Assembly (NCBI RefSeq): GCF_018070325.1
Contig: NZ_JAGPXY010000009.1
Span: forward strand, 1-64,000
Direction of reading: 5' to 3'
DNA from: Micromonospora sp. H61
Lineage (GTDB): Bacteria > Actinomycetota > Actinomycetes > Mycobacteriales > Micromonosporaceae
DNA: 64,000 nucleotides
The notes under the pieces were generated by a model, which did no database searches, was not told where the DNA came from, and worked only from the letters and a program-made list of their open reading frames with translations. Of this stretch, positions 16,810 to 24,991 are shown piece by piece. Every line of letters begins with the position of its first letter. The first letter of the stretch is position 1. The position numbers and the translations under genes are program-made.

Positions 16810-17931
16810 ATGCTCGACGCGATGCGACGAACGTTGTCGCTGGCTGTGCCGCTGGTACTGGTGGCCGGCATTGCCGCGCCCGCCACAGCGGCCACCTCGA
16901 CCACTGGGCGACTGACCGTCGTCGCCCGCAACCTCGACAACCCTCGCGGTGTCGCCATCGACCGGGCCGGCATCGTCTACGTCGCCGAGGCCGGGCTCGG
17001 CGGCGACGACGTGTGCATCCCCGGCACGTTCGGCACCAACCTCTGCTATGGCTCGACCGGTGCGATCACGGCGGTCCGTCACGGCTGGCAGAAGCGAGTC
17101 GTGACGGGCCTGCCGTCGCTGCGTAGCACCGGCGGCGGCTTCTCCGTCTACGGTGCCCACGACCTGGCCTTCGATCGGCAGGGCAAGCTCCTGGTGGCGA
17201 TGGGCTACAGCACCGACCCGGTCTCGCGCGACCTGCTCGGTGCGGCCGGGGCCACGATGGGAACCATCCTCCGGGTCGAGGGGAAGCGCCGCTGGTCTGT
17301 CGTCGGCGACCTCTCCGCCTTCGAGGGGCAGAACAACCCCGACGGGGTGATTCCGGAGAGCCAGCCGTACGCCGTCGTCGCCGACGGGCGTGACGTCTAC
17401 GCGCTCGACGCGGCCGCCAACGACCTGCTGAAGATCGACCGTCGTGGCGTGGTCACTGCCGAACACGTGTGGCCGCAGGAGCAGGTTCCCGCGCCGCCGG
17501 AGTGGGGTCTGCCGCCCGGCTCGACGACGCCGATCCAGTTCGTGCCGGTCACCATCACCCGTGGGCCGGACGGCGCCTTCTACATCGGACAGCTGACCGG
17601 GCACCCCTTCCCGAACGGCGGCGCCCGGGTGTGGCGGCTCGTGCCCGGACAGGAGCCGACGATCTTCGCGACCGGCTTCACCAACATCATCGACATCGCG
17701 TTCGACAAGCGGGGTCGACTGGTCGTGCTGGAGATCGCGAAGAACGGGCTCAGCTCCGGGGATTCCACCGGCGCGTTGATCCGGGTGGAGCGCGACGGTA
17801 GCCGCCGGGAGTTGGCGAGTACCGGACTGGACTCCCCGATGTCGTTCGCCATCGCTTCCGACGGCAGCTTCTACATCGCCAACAAGGGCCTCGGCATCGG
17901 CGAGTTGGTCCGTCTGTCCATACGAGACTGA
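16810..17931 (+). CDS. Secreted ScyD/ScyE-family beta-propeller protein
   Basis: GAGGAG lies upstream of the ATG at 16810 (an in-frame ATG at 16822 is possible). A Sec signal peptide (LSLAVPLVLVAGIAAPATA) leads a 373-residue product with propeller-like repeats (NPRGVAIDRAGIVYVAE, GAHDLAFDRQGKLLVAMG, PDGAFYIGQLTGHPF, IDIAFDKRGRLVVLEI). These features match the ScyD/ScyE family, named from the cyanobacterial scytonemin pigment locus, where exported proteins act late in pigment assembly; function is known only by association. Sitting after a multicopper oxidase in an aromatic polyketide locus, it could assist extracellular oxidative coupling. This last point is inference. Confidence 0.78.
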   Translation: MLDAMRRTLSLAVPLVLVAGIAAPATAATSTTGRLTVVARNLDNPRGVAIDRAGIVYVAEAGLGGDDVCIPGTFGTNLCYGSTGAITAVRHGWQKRVVTGLPSLRSTGGGFSVYGAHDLAFDRQGKLLVAMGYSTDPVSRDLLGAAGATMGTILRVEGKRRWSVVGDLSAFEGQNNPDGVIPESQPYAVVADGRDVYALDAAANDLLKIDRRGVVTAEHVWPQEQVPAPPEWGLPPGSTTPIQFVPVTITRGPDGAFYIGQLTGHPFPNGGARVWRLVPGQEPTIFATGFTNIIDIAFDKRGRLVVLEIAKNGLSSGDSTGALIRVERDGSRRELASTGLDSPMSFAIASDGSFYIANKGLGIGELVRLSIRD

Positions 17932-17946
17932 CGGAATCGCGCGGCA

Positions 17947-17982
17947 ATCGTGGCGTTCTTCGTGTCGGGAGGACGCCACGAT
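17947..17982 (+). terminator. Hairpin after the ScyD-like gene
   Basis: ATCGTGGCGT (17947-17956) and its exact complement (17973-17982) form a 10-bp stem with a 16-base loop, 15 bases after the stop. Confidence 0.65.
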
Positions 17983-18059
17983 AGCTGTGGTGTCACACGT
18001 CCGCGATACGGTGCCAATCGTGTGCACGCTGGCGGCGGGGATGGGGTCTGGGGGTTAGG

Positions 18060-18758
18060 TTGACGCGGTCCGACGGCGGGTCTCCCGCCGGCGCCACCAC
18101 CATCCTCATAGTCGACGACCACGCTCTCGTCCGCGAGGGGCTGCGCTGGGTGCTCGAGGTGCACGCCGACCTCGACGTGGTCGACGAGGCGGGCGACTCG
18201 GCCACCGCGGTCGCCAAGGCGGCGTCGGAACGCCCCGACGTGGTGCTGCTCGACGTCGAGATTCCCGGCGACGACCCGGTGGTCACGGTGCGCCGCATCC
18301 GTGAGGTGTCGCCCGACAGCGCGGTCGTCATCCTCAGCATGTACGACAGCCCTGACCTGCTGCGCCGTCTGATCGCCGCCGGGGTTCGCGCCTACCTGCT
18401 CAAGAGCGTGGGCCGTGAGGAGCTGGTCGCCGCGATCCGCAAGGCCCGGGACGGCAGCGGCTCGGTGCTGCTCTCCGTCTCCGGTCAGAGCCTCGTGCAG
18501 GTGCAGAACGCGGAGTCCGCCATTCTGTCCCCCGTCGAGCTGGAGATCCTGCAACTCGCGGCCGAGGCGATGACCAACGCCCAGATCGCACGGCGACTCG
18601 ACCTGACCGAGGCCACTGTGAAGAGCCACCTGCGTCGCATCTTCGCGAAGCTCGGCGCGGTCTCCCGCATCGACGCGGTCAACAAGGCGGTGGCAGCGTC
18701 ACTGGTGACGCTGCCACACGACCGGTTGGTGCCACGCCCGCGCCGCCCGCCGTTCTAG
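18060..18758 (+). CDS. Orphan NarL/LuxR-family response regulator
   Basis: It starts at TTG (18060) behind a GGGGG stretch; no kinase gene adjoins it. The 232-residue product has receiver residues Asp19/Asp20 and phosphoacceptor Asp65 (VLLDVEIPGDD), then Lys in YLLKSV. Its LuxR domain ends in a segment ([20 protein letters not shown]) almost identical to the regulator at 6774. The two are clear paralogues, so this one may be driven by the soluble kinase at 5701 or act by another signal. Its place between oxidase genes and the metK/SARP pair suggests a regulatory role for the polyketide genes. Confidence 0.9.
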   Translation: MTRSDGGSPAGATTILIVDDHALVREGLRWVLEVHADLDVVDEAGDSATAVAKAASERPDVVLLDVEIPGDDPVVTVRRIREVSPDSAVVILSMYDSPDLLRRLIAAGVRAYLLKSVGREELVAAIRKARDGSGSVLLSVSGQSLVQVQNAESAILSPVELEILQLAAEAMTNAQIARRLDLTEATVKSHLRRIFAKLGAVSRIDAVNKAVAASLVTLPHDRLVPRPRRPPF

Positions 18759-18806
18759 GGCCTGTTTCATAAGAACTGGCTCGACCGCCCTTATGAAACA
18801 GGCCCT
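18757..18806. terminator. Long perfect inverted repeat between convergent genes
   Basis: AGGGCCTGTTTCATAAG (18757-18773) and its exact complement (18790-18806) give a 17-bp stem with a 16-base loop, separating the orphan regulator from metK. It overlaps the regulator's stop codon. It should act as a bidirectional terminator; its length and AT content also resemble the ends of a small insertion element. Confidence 0.7.
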
Positions 18807-18824
18807 GGCGACCGGCGACGTTCC

Positions 18825-20012
18825 TCAACAAGCGGCCTTGAGGTCGGCGGCGCGGTCCGTGCGCTCCCAGGTCAGGTCCGGGAGTTCACGGCCGAAGTGG
18901 CCGTAGGCGGCCGTCTGCTGGTAGATCGGACGCAGGAGGTCCAGGTCGCGGATGATCGCCGCCGGACGCAGGTCGAAGACCTCACCGATAGCCTTCTCGA
19001 TGCGGTCGAGCGGCACCGTCTCCGTGCCGAACGTCTCCACGAACAGGCTCACCGGGTGGGCCTTCCCGATCGCATAGGCCACCTGCGTCTCGCACCGTTC
19101 GGCAAGGCCCGCGGCGACCACGTTCTTCGCCACCCACCGCATCGCGTACGCCGCCGAGCGGTCGACCTTCGACGGGTCCTTGCCCGAGAACGCGCCACCA
19201 CCGTGTCGGGCGTACCCGCCGTAGGTGTCGACGATGATCTTCCGCCCGGTCAGGCCGGCGTCGCCCATCGGGCCACCGATCTCGAACCGACCGGTCGGGT
19301 TGACCAGCAGCCGGTAACCCTCGGTGTCGAGGTCGAGCGCCTCCAGCTCCGGCGTGATCACGTGGTTCCGGATGTCGGGGGCGAGCAGTTCGTCGAGGGA
19401 GATGTGGGCGGCGTGCTGCGTGGAGACCACGACGGTGTCGAGCCGGACCGGGCGTAGGCCGTCGTACTCGACGGTGACCTGGGTCTTGCCGTCCGGCCGC
19501 AGGTAGGGCACCGTGCCGTCCTTGCGGACGGCGGCCAGACGACGGGCCAGCCGGTGGGCCAGCGCGATCGGCAGCGGCATCAGCTCCGGCGTCTCCGAGC
19601 AGGCGAAGCCGAACATCATGCCCTGGTCACCGGCGCCCTGGGCGTCGAGCCCACCGCCGGACGAACCGTCGCGCAGCTCGATCGCCGTGTCGACGCCCTG
19701 CGCGATGTCGGGCGACTGGGCACCGATCGAGATGCTGACGCCGCAGGAGGCGCCGTCGAAGCCCTTCTTCGACGAGTCGTACCCGATGCCCAGGACCGTT
19801 TCCCGCACGATGCGCGGGATGTCGGCGTAGGCCTGCGTGGTGACCTCGCCCGCGACGTGGACCTGGCCGGTGGTGATCAGGCTTTCGACGGCGACCCGGC
19901 TGTGCGGGTCCTGCGCCAGTAGCGCGTCGAGGATCCCGTCGCTGATCTGGTCGGCGATCTTGTCGGGATGACCTTCGGTGACCGACTCGGAGGTGAAGAG
20001 GCGGCGCGACAT
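18825..20012 (-). CDS. metK: S-adenosylmethionine synthase
   Basis: A full-length MetK of 395 residues makes SAM from Met and ATP in the cytoplasm. It shows the opening motif [20 protein letters not shown], the ATP-site hexapeptide region GAGDQG, the P-loop-like [19 protein letters not shown] and the C-terminal YGHFGRE. It diverges from the SARP gene. With ahcY (34346), a PfkB-type adenosine kinase candidate (35807) and three methyltransferases in the same region, it completes a local SAM supply and recycling set. It is probably a pathway copy in addition to a housekeeping metK elsewhere, which cannot be checked here. Confidence 0.97.
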   Translation of the reverse strand: MSRRLFTSESVTEGHPDKIADQISDGILDALLAQDPHSRVAVESLITTGQVHVAGEVTTQAYADIPRIVRETVLGIGYDSSKKGFDGASCGVSISIGAQSPDIAQGVDTAIELRDGSSGGGLDAQGAGDQGMMFGFACSETPELMPLPIALAHRLARRLAAVRKDGTVPYLRPDGKTQVTVEYDGLRPVRLDTVVVSTQHAAHISLDELLAPDIRNHVITPELEALDLDTEGYRLLVNPTGRFEIGGPMGDAGLTGRKIIVDTYGGYARHGGGAFSGKDPSKVDRSAAYAMRWVAKNVVAAGLAERCETQVAYAIGKAHPVSLFVETFGTETVPLDRIEKAIGEVFDLRPAAIIRDLDLLRPIYQQTAAYGHFGRELPDLTWERTDRAADLKAAC

Positions 20013-20100
20013 GTGTGACTCCTAACCCGAGGGGCGTGGGGGCCCGGCGAGTCTTCCCGCCCCTGGTGGAGGTTGCCTGGAGGAAGCATCGAGCGATCAA
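20013..20100 (-). promoter_or_regulatory. metK: Structured metK leader candidate
   Basis: The metK leader (minus strand) contains a GGCAACCTCC element followed by a possible stem GGCGGG/CUCGCC with an AAGA loop, then a GGGCCCCC-rich segment close to the start. GGCAACC is a hallmark of the SAM-I/SAM-IV riboswitch core, and the downstream gene fits. But I could not build the closing P1 helix or pseudoknot by eye. It is reported as a weak candidate only. Confidence 0.22.
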
Positions 20101-20200
20101 AGGGGTATCCGCCGTACAACTTTCGACACGCATCGATCCTCGGAAGAACCCGCGATGTCGCTACCTGCGGTCGTTCCGACACCCTCCGCCCATCCATAGC

Positions 20201-20218
20201 TTGAGAGCGTCTCGACGA
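20201..20218 (+). promoter_or_regulatory. Possible promoter/SARP half-box of the SARP gene
   Basis: TTGAGAG (20201) and TCGACGA (20212) are 11 bp apart, and TTGAGA could also serve as a -35 with TATGGG 16 bases on. Only two heptamers fit, so autoregulation is possible but weakly supported. Confidence 0.3.
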
Positions 20219-20244
20219 GTGCTATGGGGAATGGGGGGACCACT

Positions 20245-21033
20245 GTGGTCAGGTACGAGATCCTCGGGTCGCTGGAAGTGATCCACGAGGGCCGGATCTG
20301 CACGCCGACGCCGCCGAAGGTGCGGACCGTGTTGGCGCTGCTGGTGATGCGGGCCAATCGGGTCGTTCTGGTCGACTCGATAATCCGTGAGCTGTGGGGT
20401 GACGATCCGGCGCGCAGCGCCGTCACCACAGTGCAGACCTACATCTACCACCTGCGCAAGCTCTTCGCGAAGGAGGGCATAGAGACCCCGGACCGGACGG
20501 TGCTGGAGAGCCGTGCCCGCGGCTACCTGCTCAGGGTGGAGCCGGGCCAGCTCGACGCCGAGGTGTTCGAGACGATGCTCGACCAGGGCCGTTCGCACAT
20601 CGAGTCGGACCGGCCCGAGGAGGGCGCCGAGGTGCTGCGGCGGGCGCTGGCCATGTGGACGGGGCCGGTGGGCGCCAACGTGACGTTCGGGCCGGCGTTG
20701 GAGGCGCACGCGATCCACCTCCAGGAGCAGTGGATCCGGGCGTTGGAGCTGCGCATCCAGGCCGACATCACGCTCGGCCGCCACCGCGAGTTGATCGGCG
20801 AGCTGCGCTATCTCGTGGGCACGTACCCGCTCAACGAGTGGTTCCACCGCCAGCTCATCGTGGCGCTCAACCGCTCCGGGCGCCGTGGTGAGGCGTTGCA
20901 GGCGTACCACCACCTGCGCCGGGTGCTCAGTGAGGAGTTGGGCCTGGACCCTTCGCCTGACCTCCAGCGGCTCCAGCGGGAGGTGTTGGCCGCCGGCGGG
21001 CCACTGCGCCCGGGGCTCGCCAGGGCCTCGTGA
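20245..21033 (+). CDS. SARP-family transcriptional activator
   Basis: The GTG at 20245 gives the usual SARP opening (MVRYEILGSLEV) with a G-rich ribosome site 6 bases upstream; an ATG at 20224 would add seven residues. The 262-residue protein has an OmpR-like winged helix (to about 100: PPKVRTVLALLVMRANRVV, TVQTYIYHLRKLF, SRARGYLLRV). A bacterial transcriptional activation domain follows (NEWFHRQLIVALNRSGRRGEAL, SEELGLDPSPDLQRLQ), so it is a small ActII-ORF4/RedD-type SARP. Heptamer repeats with matching geometry sit directly upstream of KS-alpha and of the divergent methyltransferase, so it is the likely pathway activator. Confidence 0.93.
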   Translation: MVRYEILGSLEVIHEGRICTPTPPKVRTVLALLVMRANRVVLVDSIIRELWGDDPARSAVTTVQTYIYHLRKLFAKEGIETPDRTVLESRARGYLLRVEPGQLDAEVFETMLDQGRSHIESDRPEEGAEVLRRALAMWTGPVGANVTFGPALEAHAIHLQEQWIRALELRIQADITLGRHRELIGELRYLVGTYPLNEWFHRQLIVALNRSGRRGEALQAYHHLRRVLSEELGLDPSPDLQRLQREVLAAGGPLRPGLARAS

Positions 21034-21040
21034 CAGGCCC

Positions 21041-21083
21041 TCGACCGACGCTCCAGCGCCGTTCGACCGGCCGTCCCTAGCTT
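21041..21083 (+). promoter_or_regulatory. SARP-dependent promoter of the polyketide operon
   Basis: Heptamers TCGACCG (21041), TCCAGCG (21052) and TCGACCG (21063) lie at exact 11-bp intervals. Eight bases separate the last copy from TAGCTT (21078-21083), a plausible -10. The KS-alpha start is 31 bases beyond, with an AGGAGG site between. The arrangement matches established SARP promoters and the box at 11608. Confidence 0.75.
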
Positions 21084-21114
21084 TCACACGGACATCGCGG
21101 CCAGGAGGTCTTCC

Positions 21115-22377
21115 ATGACGAGCACATCCGACCGTCGGGTGGTCATCACCGGGATTGGCGTCATCGCCCCCGGTGGACTGGGCACCAAGGCGTTCTGGGA
21201 ACTGTTGACCGCTGGCCGCACGGCCACCCGTACCCTGTCGTTCTTCGACGCCACCCCCTTCCGGTCGCGGGTGGCCGCGGAGGCCGACTTCGACCCGGTC
21301 GCCGAGGGACTGTCGCCGCAGGAGGTCCGCCGGATGGACCGGGCGGCCCAGATGGCGGTGGTCTGCACCCGGGAGGCGCTGGCCGACAGCGGCTTCGAGG
21401 TCGCCGACCCGACCCGGGTCGGCGTGAGCGTCGGCACGGCGGTCGGGGCCACGATGAGCCTCGAAGAGGAGTACGTCGTGGTCAGCGACGGCGGCCGGAA
21501 ATGGCTGACCGACCACCGGTACGCCACCCCGCACCTCTACGACTATCTGGTACCGAGCTCGTTCGCCCGCGAGGTGGCGTGGTCGGTCGGGGCGGAGGGT
21601 CCGGCGACTGTGGTCTCGACCGGCTGCACGTCGGGCCTCGACTCGGTCGGCCACGCCCGGGAGCTGATCCGGGAGGGCTCGGCCGACGTGATGATCGCCG
21701 GCGCGACCGACGCCCCGATCTCGCCGATCACCGTGGCCTGCTTCGACGCGATCAAGGCGACCACGGCCCGCAACGACGACCCGACGCACGCCTCGCGGCC
21801 GTTCGACAACAGTCGCGACGGGTTCGTTCTCGGCGAGGGTTCGGCGATGTTCGTCCTCGAAGAGCTCGAGCACGCCCGCCGGCGAGGTGCGCAGATCTAC
21901 GCCGAGCTGGTCGGGTTCGCCTCGCGCTCCAACGCGTTCCACATGACCGGCCTGCGGCCCGACGGGCGGGAGATGGCCGAGGCGATCCGGGTGGCGCTCG
22001 CCGACGCCCGGCTGCCCGGCGACGCCGTCGACTACATCAACGCGCACGGTTCGGGTACGAAGCAGAACGACAGGCACGAGACTGCGGCGTTCAAGCGGAG
22101 CCTCGGTGACCACGCGTACCGCACCCCGGTCAGCTCGATCAAGTCGATGATCGGCCACTCGCTCGGCGCCATCGGCTCGATCGAGATCGCGGCTTCGGCT
22201 CTGGCGATCAAGCACGGGGCGGTGCCGCCGACGGCCAACCTGCACGAACGCGACCCGGAGTGCGACCTCGACTACGTGCCGCTCACCGCCCGTGAGCAGC
22301 AGACCGACGTGGTGTTGAGCGTGGGCAGCGGGTTCGGCGGCTTCCAGAGCGCGATGCTCCTGGCGCGTGTGGCATGA
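21115..22377 (+). CDS. Type II polyketide ketosynthase alpha (KS-alpha)
   Basis: This 420-residue condensing enzyme has the active-site triad Cys171 ([10 protein letters not shown]), His311 ([11 protein letters not shown]) and His348 ([10 protein letters not shown]). The TGCTSGLD form is characteristic of type II KS-alpha rather than FabF. It pairs with the chain-length factor, whose start overlaps its stop by four bases, to elongate a malonyl-derived chain on the ACP. AGGAGG precedes the ATG, and a SARP promoter lies upstream. With no KSIII or dedicated acyltransferase nearby, acetate priming by decarboxylation is the default expectation. Confidence 0.97.
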   Translation: MTSTSDRRVVITGIGVIAPGGLGTKAFWELLTAGRTATRTLSFFDATPFRSRVAAEADFDPVAEGLSPQEVRRMDRAAQMAVVCTREALADSGFEVADPTRVGVSVGTAVGATMSLEEEYVVVSDGGRKWLTDHRYATPHLYDYLVPSSFAREVAWSVGAEGPATVVSTGCTSGLDSVGHARELIREGSADVMIAGATDAPISPITVACFDAIKATTARNDDPTHASRPFDNSRDGFVLGEGSAMFVLEELEHARRRGAQIYAELVGFASRSNAFHMTGLRPDGREMAEAIRVALADARLPGDAVDYINAHGSGTKQNDRHETAAFKRSLGDHAYRTPVSSIKSMIGHSLGAIGSIEIAASALAIKHGAVPPTANLHERDPECDLDYVPLTAREQQTDVVLSVGSGFGGFQSAMLLARVA

Positions 22378-23594
22378 CCACTGTCGTCACCGGGGTCGGG
22401 GTGGCCGCGCCCAACGGGTTGGGCCGCGACGCCTTCTGGGCGGCCACCGTCGCCGGGGTGGGTGGCATCGGGCCGATCAGCCGTTTCGACCCCTCGGGTT
22501 ATCCCGCCCAGTTGGCCGGCGAGGTGCCCGGGTACGAGGCGGCCGATCACATCCCGAGCCGGCTGATGGCGCAGACGGACCACATGACCCGGCTGTCGTT
22601 GACGGCGGCGCAGTGGGCGCTGGCCGACGCGTCGGTCGACCCGTCGGCGCTGCCCGAGTTCGGCATGGGTGTCGTCACGGCCAGCGCGTCGGGCGGCTTC
22701 GAGTTCGGCCATCGTGAGCTGGAGAAGCTCTGGAGCAAGGGCTCCGAGCACGTCAGCGCCTACCAGTCGTTCGCCTGGTTCTACGCTGTCAACACCGGCC
22801 AGATCTCCATCCGCCACGGGATGCGTGGGCCGACCGGCGTGCTCGTCACCGAGCAGGCGGGCGGGCTCGACGCGGTGGCGCAGGCCCGGCGCCAGGTGCG
22901 CAAGGGCGTGCAGCTCGTGATGACCGGCGGCGTCGACGCGTCGCTCTGTCCGTGGGGCTGGACCGCCCAGCTCGCCAACGGTCTCCTCAGTACGGGGCGT
23001 GATCCGGCCACGGCTTACCTGCCGTTCGACGCCAACGCGTCGGGTTACGTGCCGGGCGAGGGCGGGGCGATCCTCGTGTTGGAGGACGAACACGCCGCTG
23101 CCCGGCGCGGGGCCGCCGTCTACGGGGTGATCGCCGGTTACGGCGCCACGTTCGACCCCCGGCCCGGCTCCGGCCGTCCGCCGGGTCTGCGTCGGGCGGC
23201 CGAGATGGCAGTGTCCGACGCCGGTCTCACACCGGCCGACATCGACGTCGTCTTCGCCGACGGCGCCGGTGTCGCGGAGCTCGACCGCGTCGAGGCCGAG
23301 GCGATCACCGCGGTCTTCGGCCCACGTGGGGTGCCGGTGACCGCGCCCAAGACGATGACCGGCCGGCTCTACTCGGGCGGGGCGGCGCTCGACCTCGTCT
23401 CCGCGCTGCTGTCGATCCGGCACTGTGTCATCCCGCCCACCACAAACATCCGCCAGCCGGCCGAGGGCCTGCACCTCGACCTGGTGCGCGACGTCGCGCG
23501 GGAGACACCCGTACGCGCGGCGCTCGTCCTCGCCAGGGGCTACGGCGGGTTCAACGCGGCCATGGTCGTGACCGACGAAAGGAATGGACGATGA
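22374..23594 (+). CDS. Chain-length factor (KS-beta)
   Basis: This 406-residue KS homologue has Gln161 in place of the nucleophilic Cys ([13 protein letters not shown]), the hallmark of KS-beta. The second His motif region reads [11 protein letters not shown], also non-catalytic. It forms the heterodimer with KS-alpha and sets chain length, and may decarboxylate malonyl-ACP for priming. It overlaps both neighbours by four bases, giving tightly coupled expression. Chain length cannot be deduced by eye; comparing the tunnel residues with those of TcmL, WhiE and pentangular-type factors would decide. Confidence 0.96.
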   Translation: MTTVVTGVGVAAPNGLGRDAFWAATVAGVGGIGPISRFDPSGYPAQLAGEVPGYEAADHIPSRLMAQTDHMTRLSLTAAQWALADASVDPSALPEFGMGVVTASASGGFEFGHRELEKLWSKGSEHVSAYQSFAWFYAVNTGQISIRHGMRGPTGVLVTEQAGGLDAVAQARRQVRKGVQLVMTGGVDASLCPWGWTAQLANGLLSTGRDPATAYLPFDANASGYVPGEGGAILVLEDEHAAARRGAAVYGVIAGYGATFDPRPGSGRPPGLRRAAEMAVSDAGLTPADIDVVFADGAGVAELDRVEAEAITAVFGPRGVPVTAPKTMTGRLYSGGAALDLVSALLSIRHCVIPPTTNIRQPAEGLHLDLVRDVARETPVRAALVLARGYGGFNAAMVVTDERNGR

Positions 23595-24649
23595 CCGACG
23601 CCAGCCTCGCCGCCGTCGCGAACTTCGACGAGCAGCAGGCACTCGACCTGCGTGAACGGCAGATCGCGGTGCTGGGAAGCGCCAAACAGATCGCCAACGT
23701 GATCTACGTGGTCACCGAACTCGGCGTCGCCGACCTGCTCGTCGACGGACCGGTGCCGGTCGCCCAACTGGCGGCGGCGACCGAGTCGCACGAGGACGCG
23801 CTGCGGCGGATCCTGCGCGCGGCCTGCGCGGTCGGCATCTTCGACGAGCAGGAGGACGGGTCGTTCGCGCTGACCCCGCTCGGCGAAGGGCTGACGTCGG
23901 CCCGGATCGGCGGGCTGCGGCCGATGGTGCAGTTCAGCGGCGCCGACTTCAACCGCCTCCCGTACGCGGAGATCCTGCACAGCGTCCGCACCGGCGAGCC
24001 GGCCTTCAACAAGGTCTTCGGCATGGGCTTCTACGACTACCTCCAGGCCCACCCGGAGGCCAACCGGTTCTTCGAGGGCTTCATGGCCCACTGGAGCCGG
24101 CGGCTCGCCGACCGGTTCGCGGCGGAGTTGGCGCCCGAGCGGTTCGGCCGGATCGCCGACATCGGCGGCAGCAACGGCTACTTCCTGGCAAAGATGCTCC
24201 AGCGTCATCCCGAGGGCACCGGTGTCCTCTTCGACCTGCCCGAGGTCGTGGCCGATGCCGAACCGCTGCTCAAGGAGCACGGTGTCACCGAGCGGGTCGA
24301 GGTGCGGGGCGGCGACTTCTTCACCGACGAACTGCCGGCCGGCGCGGATGCGTACATCCTGAAGTCGATCGTCCACAACTGGCCGGACGACACCTGCGTC
24401 ACGCTGCTACGTCGGATCCGCGCGGCGATCGGCGACGCCGACTCCCGCCTCATCGCGATCGACCAGATCGTGCCGCCGCGCAACCAGTGGGACCACGCCA
24501 AGATCATCGACATCGACATGCTGGTGCTTTTCGGCGGCAAGGAGCGCGACCTCCGCGAATGGCAGGCGCTGTTCACCGCGTCCGGTTTCGAGCTGGTCAA
24601 CACCCCCGCATCCCGCGGCTGGGCCCTGCTCGAAGCGCGTCCGATCTAG
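23591..24649 (+). CDS. SAM-dependent O-methyltransferase (TcmN-C/DnrK-like)
   Basis: This 352-residue methyltransferase starts inside the KS-beta stop. N-terminal helices (LGSAKQIANVIYVVTELGVADLL) and a winged helix support dimerisation. The SAM site is RIADIGGSNGYFLAKML with an acidic FDLPEVV strand, and the catalytic His lies in LKSIVHNWPDDTC. The Asn after Asp-Ile-Gly-Gly-Ser varies from the common GGTG but is common in the family. It probably methylates a phenolic oxygen of the aromatic core. Its place between the KS pair and the oxygenases suggests an early tailoring role. Confidence 0.9.
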   Translation: MTDASLAAVANFDEQQALDLRERQIAVLGSAKQIANVIYVVTELGVADLLVDGPVPVAQLAAATESHEDALRRILRAACAVGIFDEQEDGSFALTPLGEGLTSARIGGLRPMVQFSGADFNRLPYAEILHSVRTGEPAFNKVFGMGFYDYLQAHPEANRFFEGFMAHWSRRLADRFAAELAPERFGRIADIGGSNGYFLAKMLQRHPEGTGVLFDLPEVVADAEPLLKEHGVTERVEVRGGDFFTDELPAGADAYILKSIVHNWPDDTCVTLLRRIRAAIGDADSRLIAIDQIVPPRNQWDHAKIIDIDMLVLFGGKERDLREWQALFTASGFELVNTPASRGWALLEARPI

Positions 24650-24664
24650 GAAAGGAAGCCCGCA

Positions 24665-24991
24665 ATGGCACACATCGGCATCGACCAGCCGGTCGTGACG
24701 ATGGTCAACGTCTTCACCGTCGAGCCGGCCAACCAGCAGAAGCTCGTCGACATCCTGATCGAGGCGACCGACGCGGTGATGTCCAAGGTCGACGGGTTCG
24801 TGTCGGCGAACATCCACGCCAGCCTCGACGGGACCCGGGTCGTCAACTACGCGCAGTGGAAGAGCGAAGAGCACTTCACGGCGATGCTCCAGAACCCCGA
24901 GGTCCACCCCCACTTCGGCGAGGTACGCGCGATCGCCACGCCGGAACGCCACCTCTACAAAGTCGTCTACACGGAGGACGCTCATGTCTGA
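24665..24991 (+). CDS. ABM-domain quinone-forming monooxygenase
   Basis: This 108-residue protein has the antibiotic biosynthesis monooxygenase fold: strand VVTMVNVFTVEPANQQKL, helix DAVMSKVDGFVSANIHASLD, then VVNYAQWKSEEHFTAML. ABM enzymes such as ActVA-Orf6 and TcmH oxidise an anthrone carbon to a quinone without cofactor. AGGAAAGGA precedes the ATG. It overlaps the FAD hydroxylase gene by 8 bases, which suggests the two oxidations are coordinated. Members can also act as cyclase-like or heme-binding proteins, but the setting favours quinone formation. Confidence 0.88.
   Translation: MAHIGIDQPVVTMVNVFTVEPANQQKLVDILIEATDAVMSKVDGFVSANIHASLDGTRVVNYAQWKSEEHFTAMLQNPEVHPHFGEVRAIATPERHLYKVVYTEDAHV

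Noticed and set aside
22374-23594. Second active ketosynthase
   Set aside because: Gln161 replaces the catalytic Cys, so it is a chain-length factor.
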